Origin: Terrimonas sp.
GTDB lineage: Bacteria; Bacteroidota; Bacteroidia; Chitinophagales; Chitinophagaceae
Assembly: GCF_003075435.1 (NCBI RefSeq)
Contig: NZ_QCZJ01000018.1
Location: forward strand, 56,986-120,985
Direction of reading: 5' to 3'
Length of the DNA stretch: 64,000 nt
Shown: one piece after another, positions 18,613 through 27,370 of the stretch
Layout: the number at the start of each line of letters is the position of its first letter
Position numbering within the stretch: the stretch's first letter is position 1
Notes under the pieces: model-generated
What the model saw: only the letters and a program-made list of their open reading frames with translations
Told to the model about the DNA's origin: nothing
Database searches by the model: none
Made by a program: the position numbers and the translations under genes

Positions 18613-19452
18613 TCATTTCCTTAATTCAGAAGCTTCTTTTTTAAACGCTATACAAAGCCAATTATTTTTTTCTGATTTCTTTTTAAGCTGTAAACCATAT
18701 TTTTTAGAAATATTCAAGATTTCGTCAAAATCATGTACAAGAATTCCACTTACCAGCAAAACTCCTGCATTATCCAGGCTTTTTGCCATCTCCTCCATAT
18801 TATCAGCTATTACATTGAGGTTTATATTAGCAAGGATCATATCATAGAAACCAGCCGGAAAATGATCCATTTTTCTCAACTGAATAGATGAACAATCATT
18901 CTTTTCAAAATTTTCAGCGGCATTTTCAATACTCCAGTCGTCATGATCTATAGCAATAATTTCAGTGGCGTTCATCTTATGGGCAAGAATAGCCAGCACC
19001 CCGGTACCCGTTCCAAAATCAATAACCTTTTTACCCGCAAGATCAAATTCAGCTATTGCCTCAACCATCATTGAAGTTGTAGCATGGTGCCCCGTGCCGA
19101 AACTCATTTTTGGCGTAACTAATATGTCATATTTGATATTTTCATTCCGGGCGTGAAAATCAGCCCTTATGCCAACATTCCCGGCTACCACCGGTTCATA
19201 CGACCTCTCCCACTCTTCATTCCAATTTTTATTATTAATAATTGATTTTGAATGTTTTAAATTATTATATTCAATTATTTTATTGAGTTCTATCTCATTA
19301 AAATGCTCATTATTAATGTATAATTTCAGTACTCCCGGCAGTTCTTCGGCACCTGCGATCTCCATTTCTTCGTTTAATTGCGCTAATAATAATTCACCTG
19401 CCTCTGCATCGCTTATTGCAATTGCTATTTCAATAAAAATTTCATTTATCAT
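18613..19452 (-). CDS. prmA: Ribosomal protein L11 methyltransferase
   Basis: The 279-residue protein has the PrmA layout: an N-terminal substrate-recognition domain, the linker (NWNEEWERSYEPVVAGNVGI), then a class I methyltransferase with PKMSFGTGHHATTSMM, the SAM motif VIDFGTGTGVLAILA and the NPPY-like DMILANINLNV. It trimethylates ribosomal protein L11 at several positions. Non-essential in studied species. It lies between pnp and plsY; the pnp terminator precedes it. Confidence 0.93.
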   Translation of the reverse strand: MINEIFIEIAIAISDAEAGELLLAQLNEEMEIAGAEELPGVLKLYINNEHFNEIELNKIIEYNNLKHSKSIINNKNWNEEWERSYEPVVAGNVGIRADFHARNENIKYDILVTPKMSFGTGHHATTSMMVEAIAEFDLAGKKVIDFGTGTGVLAILAHKMNATEIIAIDHDDWSIENAAENFEKNDCSSIQLRKMDHFPAGFYDMILANINLNVIADNMEEMAKSLDNAGVLLVSGILVHDFDEILNISKKYGLQLKKKSEKNNWLCIAFKKEASELRK

Positions 19453-19461
19453 AATTTAAAA

Positions 19462-19494
19462 GCAAAAAAGCCAACTGTTTACACAGATGGCTTT
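19462..19494 (-). terminator. Terminator after pnp
   Basis: On the minus strand AAGCCA (19488-19493) pairs with TGGCTT (19468-19473), with an inner CTGT/ACAG pair after one mismatch, then a run of six T. Begins about 20 bases after the pnp stop. Confidence 0.75.
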
Positions 19495-19513
19495 ATATTT
19501 TATTTAAACGAGA

Positions 19514-21694
19514 TTAATTGTTTTCAGACCCTGCTTCCCTGTTATCCTGAGCCGGTTTTTGTGGTCTTGGAGCCATTTCAGGTTTTGGCATTAAAGCTTT
19601 GCGGCTGAGCTTAAATTTGCCTGTTTTATGATCTACGCCAATCAGCTTAACCTTTACGGTATCGCCTTCCTTGAAAATACCATCCATGCTTTCCAGGCGC
19701 TTCCAGCTTATTTCACTGATATGGAGCAAGCCCTGTTTGCCTGGCAAAAACTCAACAAAAGCGCCAAACTCTTTAATACCTTTTACGGTAGCCTCATATA
19801 CTTCTCCTACTGCAGGCACAGCCACTATACCTTTTATCCAGGCAACAGCTTTATCAAGACCTTCTTTAGCAGGTGAGAATATGCTCACTTCTCCCACAGT
19901 ACCAACCTCTTCAATATTAATGGTTGTGCCGGTTGTGCGCTGAATCTCCTGTATAACCTTACCCTGGGGTCCGATAACAGCACCGATAAATTCTTTATCA
20001 ATAAAGAGTTTTTCCATTCTTGGTGCATGAGGTTTAACCTCCTCACGGGCGCCGCCAACGCAAGCATACATAGCATCAAGAATATGCAGGCGGCCTTCAC
20101 GAGCCTGCTCCAATGCTTCACGCATGGTTTCCATACTTAAACCATCTATCTTGATGTCCATCTGCACGCCGCAGATACCTTCGCGGGTTCCGGTTACCTT
20201 AAAGTCCATATCTCCTAAGTGATCTTCATCACCAAGTATGTCTGTAAGAATAGCATATTTATTGTCAGAAGTCCTGGTAATTAACCCCATTGCCACACCA
20301 CTCACGTGTTTTGGAACAGGTACACCGGCATCCATTAACGCCAGTGAACCGGCGCATACTGTAGCCATAGAAGAAGAGCCGTTTGATTCAAGGATATCGC
20401 TCACTATGCGTACAGTGTAAGGATATTCGTTACCCGGCATCATTTGTTTTAAAGAACGCATAGCCAGGTTTCCGTGACCAACTTCCCTGCGACCAGGCGC
20501 TCTTAAAAACTTGATTTCACCGGTTGAAAAAGGAGGGAAATTATAGTGAAGAATAAATTTGGTATAATCTGATTTTGCCGCGCTTTCAACCAGCAGTTCA
20601 TCTAAAGGAGTACCTAAAGTAACCGTTGTAAGTGATTGGGTCTCACCTCTTGTAAACAAAGCTGAACCATGAGGTGTTGGCAAAATATCTGTTTCCATTG
20701 CCAATGGTCTTACCTCATCAAGCTTTCTCCCATCTAACCTTATCCTGTCATCCAGGATCATGTTTCTTACCGTTTCCCACTGCAGGTCATCGTAGTATTT
20801 CTTGGTAAGCTTAACATCTTCTTCAGCAGGCTCTTCTCCAAGTGTCAACAGCAACTCATCTTTAAGTGCAGAATAAGCATCACTTCTTTCGTGCTTTGCA
20901 GTGCCTGATTTAGAAATTTGGTATACTTTCTGAGCTGCAAATGCTTTTACTTTTTCAAGTAACTCTTCTTTAACCACAGGCTTTTCATATTCACGCTTGG
21001 CTGTTACACCTTTTTTATCTCTTAATTCCTGCTGGGCTTTGATCTGTATTTTGATAGCTTCATGAGCAATTTCCAGGGCCTTTACCAGATCCTCTTCGCT
21101 GCATTCTTTTGATTCACCCTCCACCATCATCAGGTTCTTTTCGGTTGCGCCGATAATGAAATCCATATCAGCATTACCCAACTGTGTTCTGGAAGGGTTA
21201 ACAATGTATTCGCCTTCAACTCTTGCTACACGCACTTCAGAAATAATTTCCTTGATAGGAATATCGGAAACAGCAAGTGCTGCAGACGCCGCGAGACAGG
21301 CCAAAGCATCAGGCATAACTTCACTATCACTTGAAATAAGCGTTATAATCACCTGAACTTCACAGAAATAATCTTCAGGAAATAAAGGGCGAAGCGCACG
21401 GTCAACCAGGCGGCTGATCAACACTTCATAATCGCTGAGTTTACCTTCGCGTTTAAAAAACGAACCTGGTATTCTTCCGGCAGAAGAAAACTTTTCCATA
21501 TAATCCACACTCAGCGGAAAGAAATCCTGGCCTGGTTTGGGTTGTTTGTTTGCTACAGCGGTAGCTAACAGTATACAGTTTCCCTGGCGAACGGTAACAG
21601 AGCCGTCTGCCTGGCGGGCAAGCTTACCCGTTTCGATAGATACCATACGACCTCCACCGAGATCAAATGATATATTAATTGGTTGAGAGAGCAT
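19514..21694 (-). CDS. pnp: Polyribonucleotide nucleotidyltransferase (PNPase)
   Basis: The 726-residue protein contains two RNase PH domains (about 1-220 and 320-550; GRIPGSFFKREGKLSDYEVL in the first, TRGETQSLTTVTLG, FPPFSTGE and SDILESNGSSSMATVCAGSLA in the second), the helical linker, a KH domain (GAVIGPQGKVIQEIQRTTGT) and an S1 domain (EVYEATVKGIKEFGAFVEFLPGKQGL split across about 630-700). It degrades RNA 3'-5' by phosphorolysis and acts as a core degradosome enzyme. It is directly downstream of rpsO, the classical arrangement, with a hairpin between them. Confidence 0.97.
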   Translation of the reverse strand: MLSQPINISFDLGGGRMVSIETGKLARQADGSVTVRQGNCILLATAVANKQPKPGQDFFPLSVDYMEKFSSAGRIPGSFFKREGKLSDYEVLISRLVDRALRPLFPEDYFCEVQVIITLISSDSEVMPDALACLAASAALAVSDIPIKEIISEVRVARVEGEYIVNPSRTQLGNADMDFIIGATEKNLMMVEGESKECSEEDLVKALEIAHEAIKIQIKAQQELRDKKGVTAKREYEKPVVKEELLEKVKAFAAQKVYQISKSGTAKHERSDAYSALKDELLLTLGEEPAEEDVKLTKKYYDDLQWETVRNMILDDRIRLDGRKLDEVRPLAMETDILPTPHGSALFTRGETQSLTTVTLGTPLDELLVESAAKSDYTKFILHYNFPPFSTGEIKFLRAPGRREVGHGNLAMRSLKQMMPGNEYPYTVRIVSDILESNGSSSMATVCAGSLALMDAGVPVPKHVSGVAMGLITRTSDNKYAILTDILGDEDHLGDMDFKVTGTREGICGVQMDIKIDGLSMETMREALEQAREGRLHILDAMYACVGGAREEVKPHAPRMEKLFIDKEFIGAVIGPQGKVIQEIQRTTGTTINIEEVGTVGEVSIFSPAKEGLDKAVAWIKGIVAVPAVGEVYEATVKGIKEFGAFVEFLPGKQGLLHISEISWKRLESMDGIFKEGDTVKVKLIGVDHKTGKFKLSRKALMPKPEMAPRPQKPAQDNREAGSENN

Positions 21695-21795
21695 AAATAT
21701 TTGCGTTTAGGCCCACGGCATATACTATAATGCAGGAAGAAATATTACCCAATACCGTAAGCAGTGTAAGTAAAAATGAAGCAGCTATAAAACCA

Positions 21796-21822
21796 CTATT
21801 CCCAACCAAAAGTTGGGAATAG
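21796..21822 (-). promoter_or_regulatory. rpsO-pnp intercistronic hairpin
   Basis: Arms 21796-21806 and 21812-21822 pair perfectly over 11 bp with a 5-nt loop, 20 bases past the rpsO stop. The minus strand lacks a clear T-run, so this looks like a processing or stabilising hairpin or a leaky terminator. In Escherichia coli this gap holds both a terminator and RNase III sites that autoregulate pnp. Confidence 0.55.
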
Positions 21823-21841
21823 GTATAATTTGTTTTAATTC

Positions 21842-22114
21842 TTATTTTCTGATACCCAATTTTTCAATCAGTTCACGGTATCCGGTGAGGTTATGCTTGC
21901 TCAGGTAAGTAAGCAACCTTTTACGCTCACCCACTAACTGTAAAAGTCCCCTGTTTGAAGAAAAGTCCTTTTTATTGCCCTGGAGGTGCTTGGAAATGTG
22001 ATTAATGCGCTCTGTAAGCAAGGCAATCTGCCCTTCAATTGATCCTGTGTTGGTAGCTTTGCCACCGAAATCTGCGAAAACTTTTGCTTTTTGTTCTGAT
22101 ACTAATGTTGGCAT
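21842..22114 (-). CDS. rpsO: 30S ribosomal protein S15
   Basis: A 90-residue S15 with the usual four-helix landmarks: FGGKATNTGSIEGQIALLTE, RINHISKHLQGNKKDFSSNR and GLLQLVGERKRLLTYL. S15 binds 16S rRNA early in 30S assembly. The ATG at 22114 (MPTLVSEQKAKV) gives the normal length; an upstream in-frame ATG at 22132 would add MFKKIE, which lies in leader sequence. It heads an rpsO-pnp unit with a -7 box about 50 bases upstream. Confidence 0.97.
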   Translation of the reverse strand: MPTLVSEQKAKVFADFGGKATNTGSIEGQIALLTERINHISKHLQGNKKDFSSNRGLLQLVGERKRLLTYLSKHNLTGYRELIEKLGIRK

Positions 22115-22162
22115 CTCAATTTTTTTAAACATCCAAAATGTTATATTCTACTTATTTGGGCG

Positions 22163-22170
22163 CAAAGGTA
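22163..22170 (-). promoter_or_regulatory. -7 box of rpsO
   Basis: Minus strand TACCTTTG (TAnnTTTG), leaving a leader of about 45 bases. No good -33 TTG at 17-21 bases. Confidence 0.45.
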
Positions 22171-22205
22171 ATAAAATATAAGAAAAAGGGGAATTTATTT
22201 TTAAT

Positions 22206-22242
22206 CAAAAAAGGGCTGAAACGCATGTTGTCAGCCCTTTTT
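22206..22242 (-). terminator. Terminator of the small membrane-protein gene
   Basis: Twelve-bp perfect arms 22208-22219 and 22231-22242 with an 11-nt loop; the minus strand continues in a T-run. It begins 17 bases after the stop of the gene ending at 22259. Confidence 0.8.
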
Positions 22243-22258
22243 AAAATTTGTTACAAGA

Positions 22259-22777
22259 TTATTTGAGATACTTTAGATTTAAAGCGTATAATATTACAAA
22301 GAGGATACCTATAAATGCCGCGAACAAAGCAATCCCCATCGAAATAATATTGCCCGCCCCAAAAATGGCAAATGGTGCTGCAACAGATATTATTGTTCCC
22401 AGAACATACATCCAAAATCCTGGCTTTTTCAGCTGAAACATTAGAATAGCACCTATCAGCGTAAGGATAGAAGCTATAAGCGTAAACAAGGCATTTTTCT
22501 TAAGATTTTCCGGATTCATCATCTCGCTCATGCCAGATAACATTTTTTCAGCCATTTTTGTTCCGGCATCTGAACTGGAACCTGCAATCTCGTCTTTTGC
22601 ATCTTCCATTGCGGCCTGTGTTACACCTGCTGCAGTGTCAGCAGTAAAATAACCGGTAATACCACTGAATATACCATAACCACTACCAATAAAAGTTAAA
22701 ATACATAATACAGTAAGAAAGGTGGGACGTATTGGTTTAACCGGAGCTTGTTCAAGCGAGTTCAAGTAATTTTCCAT
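22259..22777 (-). CDS. Small polytopic membrane protein of unknown function
   Basis: The likely start is the ATG at 22777 (MENYLNSLEQAPVKPIRPTF), giving 172 residues; the longer frame runs into the opposite-strand glycosyltransferase. About four transmembrane helices are visible: FLTVLCILTFIGSGYGIFSG, ALFTLIASILTLIGAILMF, FWMYVLGTIISVAAPFAIFG and MGIALFAAFIGILFVILYAL. Between helices 1 and 2 is an acidic, Met-rich loop (about 45-85) on the other side of the membrane. Such short proteins with a Pro-rich N-terminus are common and uncharacterised in Bacteroidota. A solid terminator follows. Confidence 0.75.
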   Translation of the reverse strand: MENYLNSLEQAPVKPIRPTFLTVLCILTFIGSGYGIFSGITGYFTADTAAGVTQAAMEDAKDEIAGSSSDAGTKMAEKMLSGMSEMMNPENLKKNALFTLIASILTLIGAILMFQLKKPGFWMYVLGTIISVAAPFAIFGAGNIISMGIALFAAFIGILFVILYALNLKYLK

Positions 22778-22860
22778 AATGCAATTTTGATTTGTATATA
22801 CAATTGTAATAAAAGATTTTAATAAACAATAATTTACAGGCATTTTTAGTTGCCGGATCA

Positions 22861-22868
22861 TACTTTTG
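22861..22868 (+). promoter_or_regulatory. -7 box of the glycosyltransferase pair
   Basis: TACTTTTG (TAnnTTTG) ends 22 bases before the TTG start of the first glycosyltransferase, implying a leader of about 15 bases. Confidence 0.5.
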
Positions 22869-22890
22869 CCACGCTTTATACCATTTCTTA

Positions 22891-23976
22891 TTGAAAACAA
22901 TATACTTTGCCGTAATAAGTGATCTTTCGTTTGATCAGCGCATGCAACGCATCTGCCGCTCGCTGGCCCAAAACGGTTACAAAGTAGTATTGGTAGGCAA
23001 GAGAATACAACGATCTGTACCCCTTCAACCACAACCATATGAGCAGCGGAGGCTATTTTGCTGGTTTACTACCGGAAAGATTTACTATGCGGAATTTAAT
23101 ATCAAACTTTTCTTTTTCCTTCTTTTTAAAAAGATGGATGCTATATGCACGGTAGATCTTGACACGATTGTACCCTGTTATTTTATTTCAAAACTTAAAA
23201 AAGCTAAAAGAATATATGATGCCCATGAGCTTTTTACGGAGATGAAAGAGGTCATGACCCGCCCTCCTATTCAAAAATTCTGGCTTGGTATTGAAAGAAA
23301 ATTTGTACCAAAGTTTCCCGTTGCTTATACAGTTTCCCAAACCGTTGCCGATGAATTTAAAAAACGCTATGGAATCAGGTTTAATATAATAAGAAATGTA
23401 CCGTACTTAACCGAAGCTCCATTAGCGGTAAATGTTCCCCAGCAAAAAATCATTATTTACCAGGGCGCCGTTAATAAAGCAAGAGGGTTTGAAAGCCTTA
23501 TTCCAGCAATGCAAACAATAGAAGCGCATTTATATATATATGGTGATGGCAATTTTATGCCTCAGTTAAAATTGCTGATACGCGAATATGGTGTTGAGCA
23601 AAAAGTTTTTTTAATGGGCATGAAAACGCCGGAAGCGTTGAAAGCTGTAACAGCAAATGCGTATGCCGGAATTAATCTTGTGGAAAATATTGGTCTGAAC
23701 CAGTATTATTCGTTAGCGAATAAATTTTTTGATTATATGCAGGCAGGCATTCCGCAGATCACTATGTGTTTTCCTGAATACAAAAACATTAATGATCAGT
23801 ATGAAGTTGCCGTGCTGATTGATGACTTAACGGCAAAGACTATCGCAGATGCATACACGAAGCTATGTGACGGAAACTTTTACAGCAGGCTAAGAAAAAA
23901 TTGTCTTGCAGCAGGTAAAATATATAACTGGCAAAATGAAGAGAAAAAACTAATTGATATTTATAATAAACTCTGA
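22891..23976 (+). CDS. Glycosyltransferase, GT4-like
   Basis: A 361-residue GT-B protein. The N-terminus KTIYFAVISDLSFDQRMQR follows a TTG start; the typical first beta-strand begins at once and no ATG is available upstream, so TTG is accepted. RIYDAHELFTEM and YTVSQTVADEFKKRYG belong to the acceptor domain; IIIYQGAVNKARGFESLIPA, YIYGDGNFMPQLKLLI and the LANKFFDYMQAGIPQI region (with nearby E) form the donor domain typical of GT4 enzymes. It probably builds a surface polysaccharide or glycolipid. It is paired with a second glycosyltransferase 6 bases downstream. Confidence 0.85.
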   Translation: MKTIYFAVISDLSFDQRMQRICRSLAQNGYKVVLVGKRIQRSVPLQPQPYEQRRLFCWFTTGKIYYAEFNIKLFFFLLFKKMDAICTVDLDTIVPCYFISKLKKAKRIYDAHELFTEMKEVMTRPPIQKFWLGIERKFVPKFPVAYTVSQTVADEFKKRYGIRFNIIRNVPYLTEAPLAVNVPQQKIIIYQGAVNKARGFESLIPAMQTIEAHLYIYGDGNFMPQLKLLIREYGVEQKVFLMGMKTPEALKAVTANAYAGINLVENIGLNQYYSLANKFFDYMQAGIPQITMCFPEYKNINDQYEVAVLIDDLTAKTIADAYTKLCDGNFYSRLRKNCLAAGKIYNWQNEEKKLIDIYNKL

Positions 23977-23982
23977 TAATAA

Positions 23983-25119
23983 TTGAACCGGCATTTACAT
24001 ATAGTTTGTCTTGATGTGCCCTACCCTCCTGATTACGGGGGCGTATATGATCTTTTTTATAAAATTAAATGCCTGAAAGAAGAAGGTATATTCATTCACC
24101 TGCATTGCTTTGAGTATGGGCGGGGAGAGCAGACCATACTGAATCAATATTGTGAATCGGTACATTATTACAAACGCAAAAAAGGAATTGCCGCTTTTTC
24201 CCTGGAACTACCATATATAGTCAGCTCCCGAAACAATAAAGCACTTAAACAAAATCTTGAAAAAGATAACTACCCGGTTTTACTGGAAGGTATACATTGC
24301 ACTTACTTACTTTACCGGAATGGCCTGCAAAACAGGAAAGTGATATTGCGGGCACACAATATTGAATTTGAATATTACCGCCAGCTTGCCCAAAGAGAAA
24401 GATCATTTTTCAAACAGGCATATTATGTAAATGAAACAAGATTGCTGCGGGAATATGAACCAAAAGTGGCCAAAAAAGCAGATCTGACGCTTACGGTTTC
24501 CGCTAATGATGCAAAAATATATAAAACATTATTTGGCGTTACCAATGCACAATACCTGCCGGTTTTTATACCGTGGAATGAAGTTACTGCAGCAGCCGGT
24601 ACAGGAGCGTACTGTTTATACCATGGCAATTTATCTGTAAATGAAAACCAGGCAGCGGCATTATGGCTTATTGAAAAGATATTTTCAAGCCTCAATATAC
24701 CGCTGATAATTGCAGGCAAAAACCCTTCTTCGCAAATTATATCCGCAGCTGAAAAATACGATCACATAACTATCATAGCCAATCCGCCTGCGTCTCAAAT
24801 GGAGGAGTTGATTAAAAATGCGCAGGCAAATGTGCTGCCGTCTTTCAGCAATACCGGCATAAAGCTAAAGCTGCTGCACGCTTTATTCTGTGGCAGGTAT
24901 TGTATTGTAAATAGCATGATGGTTGCAGGAACCGGGCTGGAAAATATTTGCCTGGTTGCTGAAAATGAAAATGAGCTTATAGGCAATATTAAAACCTTTT
25001 TTACCCAACCTTTCACTAATGAAGATATCTCTAAACGCACATACCTGCTTCAGCAGCTTTATAATAACAGGCAAAATGTGAAGCATTTGATGAATATGGT
25101 GAATGGCAGGGTTCAGTGA
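23983..25119 (+). CDS. Glycosyltransferase, GT4-like
   Basis: A 378-residue GT-B protein starting at TTG (NRHLHIVCLDVPYPPDYGGV, a typical first strand and glycine loop). VILRAHNIEFEYYRQLAQRE is characteristic of this subgroup, followed by KKADLTLTVSANDAKIY and a donor domain with YCLYHGNLSVNENQAAALWL, PLIIAGKNPS and LPSFSNTGIKLKLLHALFCG. The 6-base gap to the upstream gene indicates co-translation in one operon. Sugar and acceptor are unknown. Confidence 0.83.
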   Translation: MNRHLHIVCLDVPYPPDYGGVYDLFYKIKCLKEEGIFIHLHCFEYGRGEQTILNQYCESVHYYKRKKGIAAFSLELPYIVSSRNNKALKQNLEKDNYPVLLEGIHCTYLLYRNGLQNRKVILRAHNIEFEYYRQLAQRERSFFKQAYYVNETRLLREYEPKVAKKADLTLTVSANDAKIYKTLFGVTNAQYLPVFIPWNEVTAAAGTGAYCLYHGNLSVNENQAAALWLIEKIFSSLNIPLIIAGKNPSSQIISAAEKYDHITIIANPPASQMEELIKNAQANVLPSFSNTGIKLKLLHALFCGRYCIVNSMMVAGTGLENICLVAENENELIGNIKTFFTQPFTNEDISKRTYLLQQLYNNRQNVKHLMNMVNGRVQ

Positions 25120-25226
25120 GCAAAACCAAATGATCCTGCAACCATTGCCTGTCCAATATCACTTTTATTAGTAAAGCATGTGTATTGATTGCCATAAGAT
25201 GGCGATTATAAAATCTCACGCTCTCT

Positions 25227-25892
25227 TCAGCTTCTTGCACCGAACAACAAGCTGCCGATACGAACCATATTACTTCCTTCTTCTATTGCCATTTTATAAT
25301 CGCCGCTCATACCCATGGAAAGAGTGGTGAGTGGTAAGTAGTGAGTGGTAAGATGAGCGTTGATTTTGTTATAGATGGAATTAAGATATTTGAATTCAGT
25401 ACGTACTTCTGCTTCATCGCTGGTAAAGGAAGCCATCCCCATCAGCCCTTTAATAACAATATTTTTCAATTCGCCGGCATGGTGTAATACTTCATTTAAC
25501 TCATTTTCATCCAGCCCGAATTTTGTTTCTTCTTTTGCAATATGCAGCTGAAGCAATACCGGAATTACCCTGTTGCATTTCAACGCCTGTTTATTTACTT
25601 CCTTCAGCAGTTTCAGGCTGTCAATACCATGTATCATGTAAACGAACGGAGCAATATATTTTACTTTATTGGTTTGCAAATGACCAATAAAATGCCAGCG
25701 AATATCCTGTGGTAGAAGCGGTTGTTTTTCGGTTATTTCCTGCACGTAATTTTCACCAAAATCCCGTTGTCCCAAATCATACAGACCCTGTATATCACTT
25801 ACAGGTTTTGTTTTAGATACTGCTACAAGGGTTGTATTTTTTTCAGAAAGAAAATGATTGAGTTCACTATATGCCGCTTTATTCACCGCCAT
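25227..25892 (-). CDS. YggS-type pyridoxal phosphate homeostasis protein
   Basis: A 221-residue single-domain alanine-racemase-fold protein. K27 in VAVSKTKPV is the PLP lysine; FGENYVQE, WHFIGHLQTNK, HIAKEETKFG and LSMGMSGDYKMAIEEGSNMVRIG are family hallmarks. YggS/PLPBP proteins bind PLP without a known enzymatic reaction and buffer the cofactor pool. Oddity: residues 181-190 (LTTHYLPLTT), just before LSMGMSGD, are encoded by an AGTGGTAAG-type repeat also found at other loci, so the repeat seems to have expanded into a permissive loop in frame. Confidence 0.92.
   Translation of the reverse strand: MAVNKAAYSELNHFLSEKNTTLVAVSKTKPVSDIQGLYDLGQRDFGENYVQEITEKQPLLPQDIRWHFIGHLQTNKVKYIAPFVYMIHGIDSLKLLKEVNKQALKCNRVIPVLLQLHIAKEETKFGLDENELNEVLHHAGELKNIVIKGLMGMASFTSDEAEVRTEFKYLNSIYNKINAHLTTHYLPLTTLSMGMSGDYKMAIEEGSNMVRIGSLLFGARS
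25320..25352. repeat. AGTGGTAAG-type repeat inside yggS
   Basis: The plus strand reads three imperfect units of GAGTGGTAAGTAGT type. Related strings occur at 32411-32434 (end of the desaturase gene) and 59968-59994 (after the LolE-like gene). Confidence 0.6.
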
Positions 25893-25944
25893 ACTAAGTT
25901 GTTCTTTTGGGTTTAAGGTTGCAAGTTAAAGGTTGCAGGTTTAG

Positions 25945-26011
25945 GGTTTATAGTTCGTGGTTTGTAGTTTAGAGTTTATGGTTTTCAACTACAAACCACG
26001 AACTATAAACC
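25945..26011. repeat. Perfect 25-bp inverted repeat
   Basis: Arms 25945-25969 and 25987-26011 are exact reverse complements, separated by 17 bases. It lies between the acyl-CoA dehydrogenase stop and the yggS start (both minus strand). There is no T-run on either side, so it is not an ordinary terminator. Flanks hold GGTTGCAAG-like and GCTGATAGCTGACAGC words of dispersed families. Confidence 0.8.
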
Positions 26012-26042
26012 ATGCTGACCGCTGATAGCTGACAGCTTACCC

Positions 26043-27197
26043 CTATTTCAATATACTCCTCCCTATCACAATTCTCTGCACCTCGCTCGTACCTTCATAT
26101 ATCTGCGTAATTTTTGCATCCCGCATCAGGCGCTCCACATGATATTCTTTAACGAAGCCATATCCGCCGTGCACCTGCACAGCTTCCGTAGTTACCCACA
26201 TCGCTGTTTCAGAAGCATATACTTTTGCCATTGAACTGCTAAGCGTGTAGTCAATACCATTATCTTTTTCCCAGGCGGCACGTAAACATAATAGTCGTGC
26301 TGCTTCAATGCGGGTAGCCATATCAGCCAGCTTAAACTGAATGGCCTGGTGCTGTGCGATCTCCTTCCCAAATGCTTTTCTTTGTTTTGAATAAGCAACC
26401 GCACGCTCATACGCGCCTGACGCTATTCCAAGCGCCTGCGCCGCTATTCCAATCCGCCCGCCTGCAAGGGTTTTCATAGCGAAAGTAAAACCGAAACCAT
26501 CTTCTCCTATCCGGTTTGCTTTGGGCACTTTCACATCCTGGAACATAATACTGTGCGTATCGCTTCCACGTATGCCAAGCTTATTTTCTTTAGCGCCAAC
26601 AGTAATACCAGGTGTATTTTTTTCTACTATAAAAACATTTATGCCTTTACTTCCTTTTGAAACATCTGTTTGCGCTATTACAAGATAAACACTGGCACTG
26701 TTACCATTGGTAATCCAGTTTTTGGTACCATTTAAAATATAATGATCGCCTTTATCTTCTGCCGTAGTATGTTGTGATGTAGCGTCGCTGCCTGCTTCCG
26801 GCTCGCTAAGCAAGAACGCGCCGATATACAGCTCCCCGTCTTTTTTACCTTGCGCCAGCGGAACAAGGTATCGCTGCTTTTGTTCCTCAGTTGCATATTT
26901 CTCCACCCCCCAGCACACAAGGCTGTTATTAACGCTCATGCATACACTAACGCTTGCATCTACCTTACTTATTTCTTCCATGGCAAGTACATAACTCGCA
27001 GTGTCTAATCCTGCCCCCCCGTATTTTTCTTCAACCATCATTCCCATAAAACCAAGATCAGCCAGTTTTGATATCTGTTCTTTGGGAAACTGTTGTTTTT
27101 CATCCCGCTCAATTACACCGGGCAGGCATTCATTTATGGCAAAGTCACGTGCCGCTTTTTGAATCATCAATTGTTCTTCACTCAATTCAAAATGCAT
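26043..27197 (-). CDS. Acyl-CoA dehydrogenase
   Basis: A 384-residue flavoenzyme with the N-terminal helical domain (LSEEQLMIQKAARDFA), FAD-binding LLSEPEAGSDATS, KNWITNGNSASVYLV, the RKAFGKEIAQHQAIQFKLAD helix and the C-terminal QIYEGTSEVQRIVIGR. The glutamate of YEGT is the usual catalytic base of short/medium-chain enzymes. It oxidises acyl-CoA to enoyl-CoA with transfer to ETF. Chain-length preference cannot be fixed; similarity is closest to short-chain (butyryl-CoA) types. A promoter lies 23-54 bases upstream. Confidence 0.93.
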   Translation of the reverse strand: MHFELSEEQLMIQKAARDFAINECLPGVIERDEKQQFPKEQISKLADLGFMGMMVEEKYGGAGLDTASYVLAMEEISKVDASVSVCMSVNNSLVCWGVEKYATEEQKQRYLVPLAQGKKDGELYIGAFLLSEPEAGSDATSQHTTAEDKGDHYILNGTKNWITNGNSASVYLVIAQTDVSKGSKGINVFIVEKNTPGITVGAKENKLGIRGSDTHSIMFQDVKVPKANRIGEDGFGFTFAMKTLAGGRIGIAAQALGIASGAYERAVAYSKQRKAFGKEIAQHQAIQFKLADMATRIEAARLLCLRAAWEKDNGIDYTLSSSMAKVYASETAMWVTTEAVQVHGGYGFVKEYHVERLMRDAKITQIYEGTSEVQRIVIGRSILK

Positions 27198-27219
27198 ATA
27201 AAATCAATTTTTTAAGAAG

Positions 27220-27251
27220 CAAAAATAGCAGAATTCAACCCAAACTAACAA
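27220..27251 (-). promoter_or_regulatory. Promoter of the acyl-CoA dehydrogenase gene
   Basis: Minus-strand TTG (27249-27251), 21-base spacer, TATTTTTG (27220-27227). The leader would be about 17 bases. Confidence 0.5.
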
Positions 27252-27324
27252 CTGTTATTTTTTATTGCCTGCTGTAAAGCCAATGTTAATATCAGCCCGC
27301 TTAACAACCAGTTAATACAACAGG

Positions 27325-27332
27325 TAATTTTG
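27325..27332 (+). promoter_or_regulatory. -7 box of the small secreted protein gene
   Basis: TAATTTTG (TAnnTTTG), 38 bases before the ATG at 27371. Confidence 0.45.
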
Positions 27333-27370
27333 TGTGCGTAATTATGCATATCACTTTAAAACATACAAAT

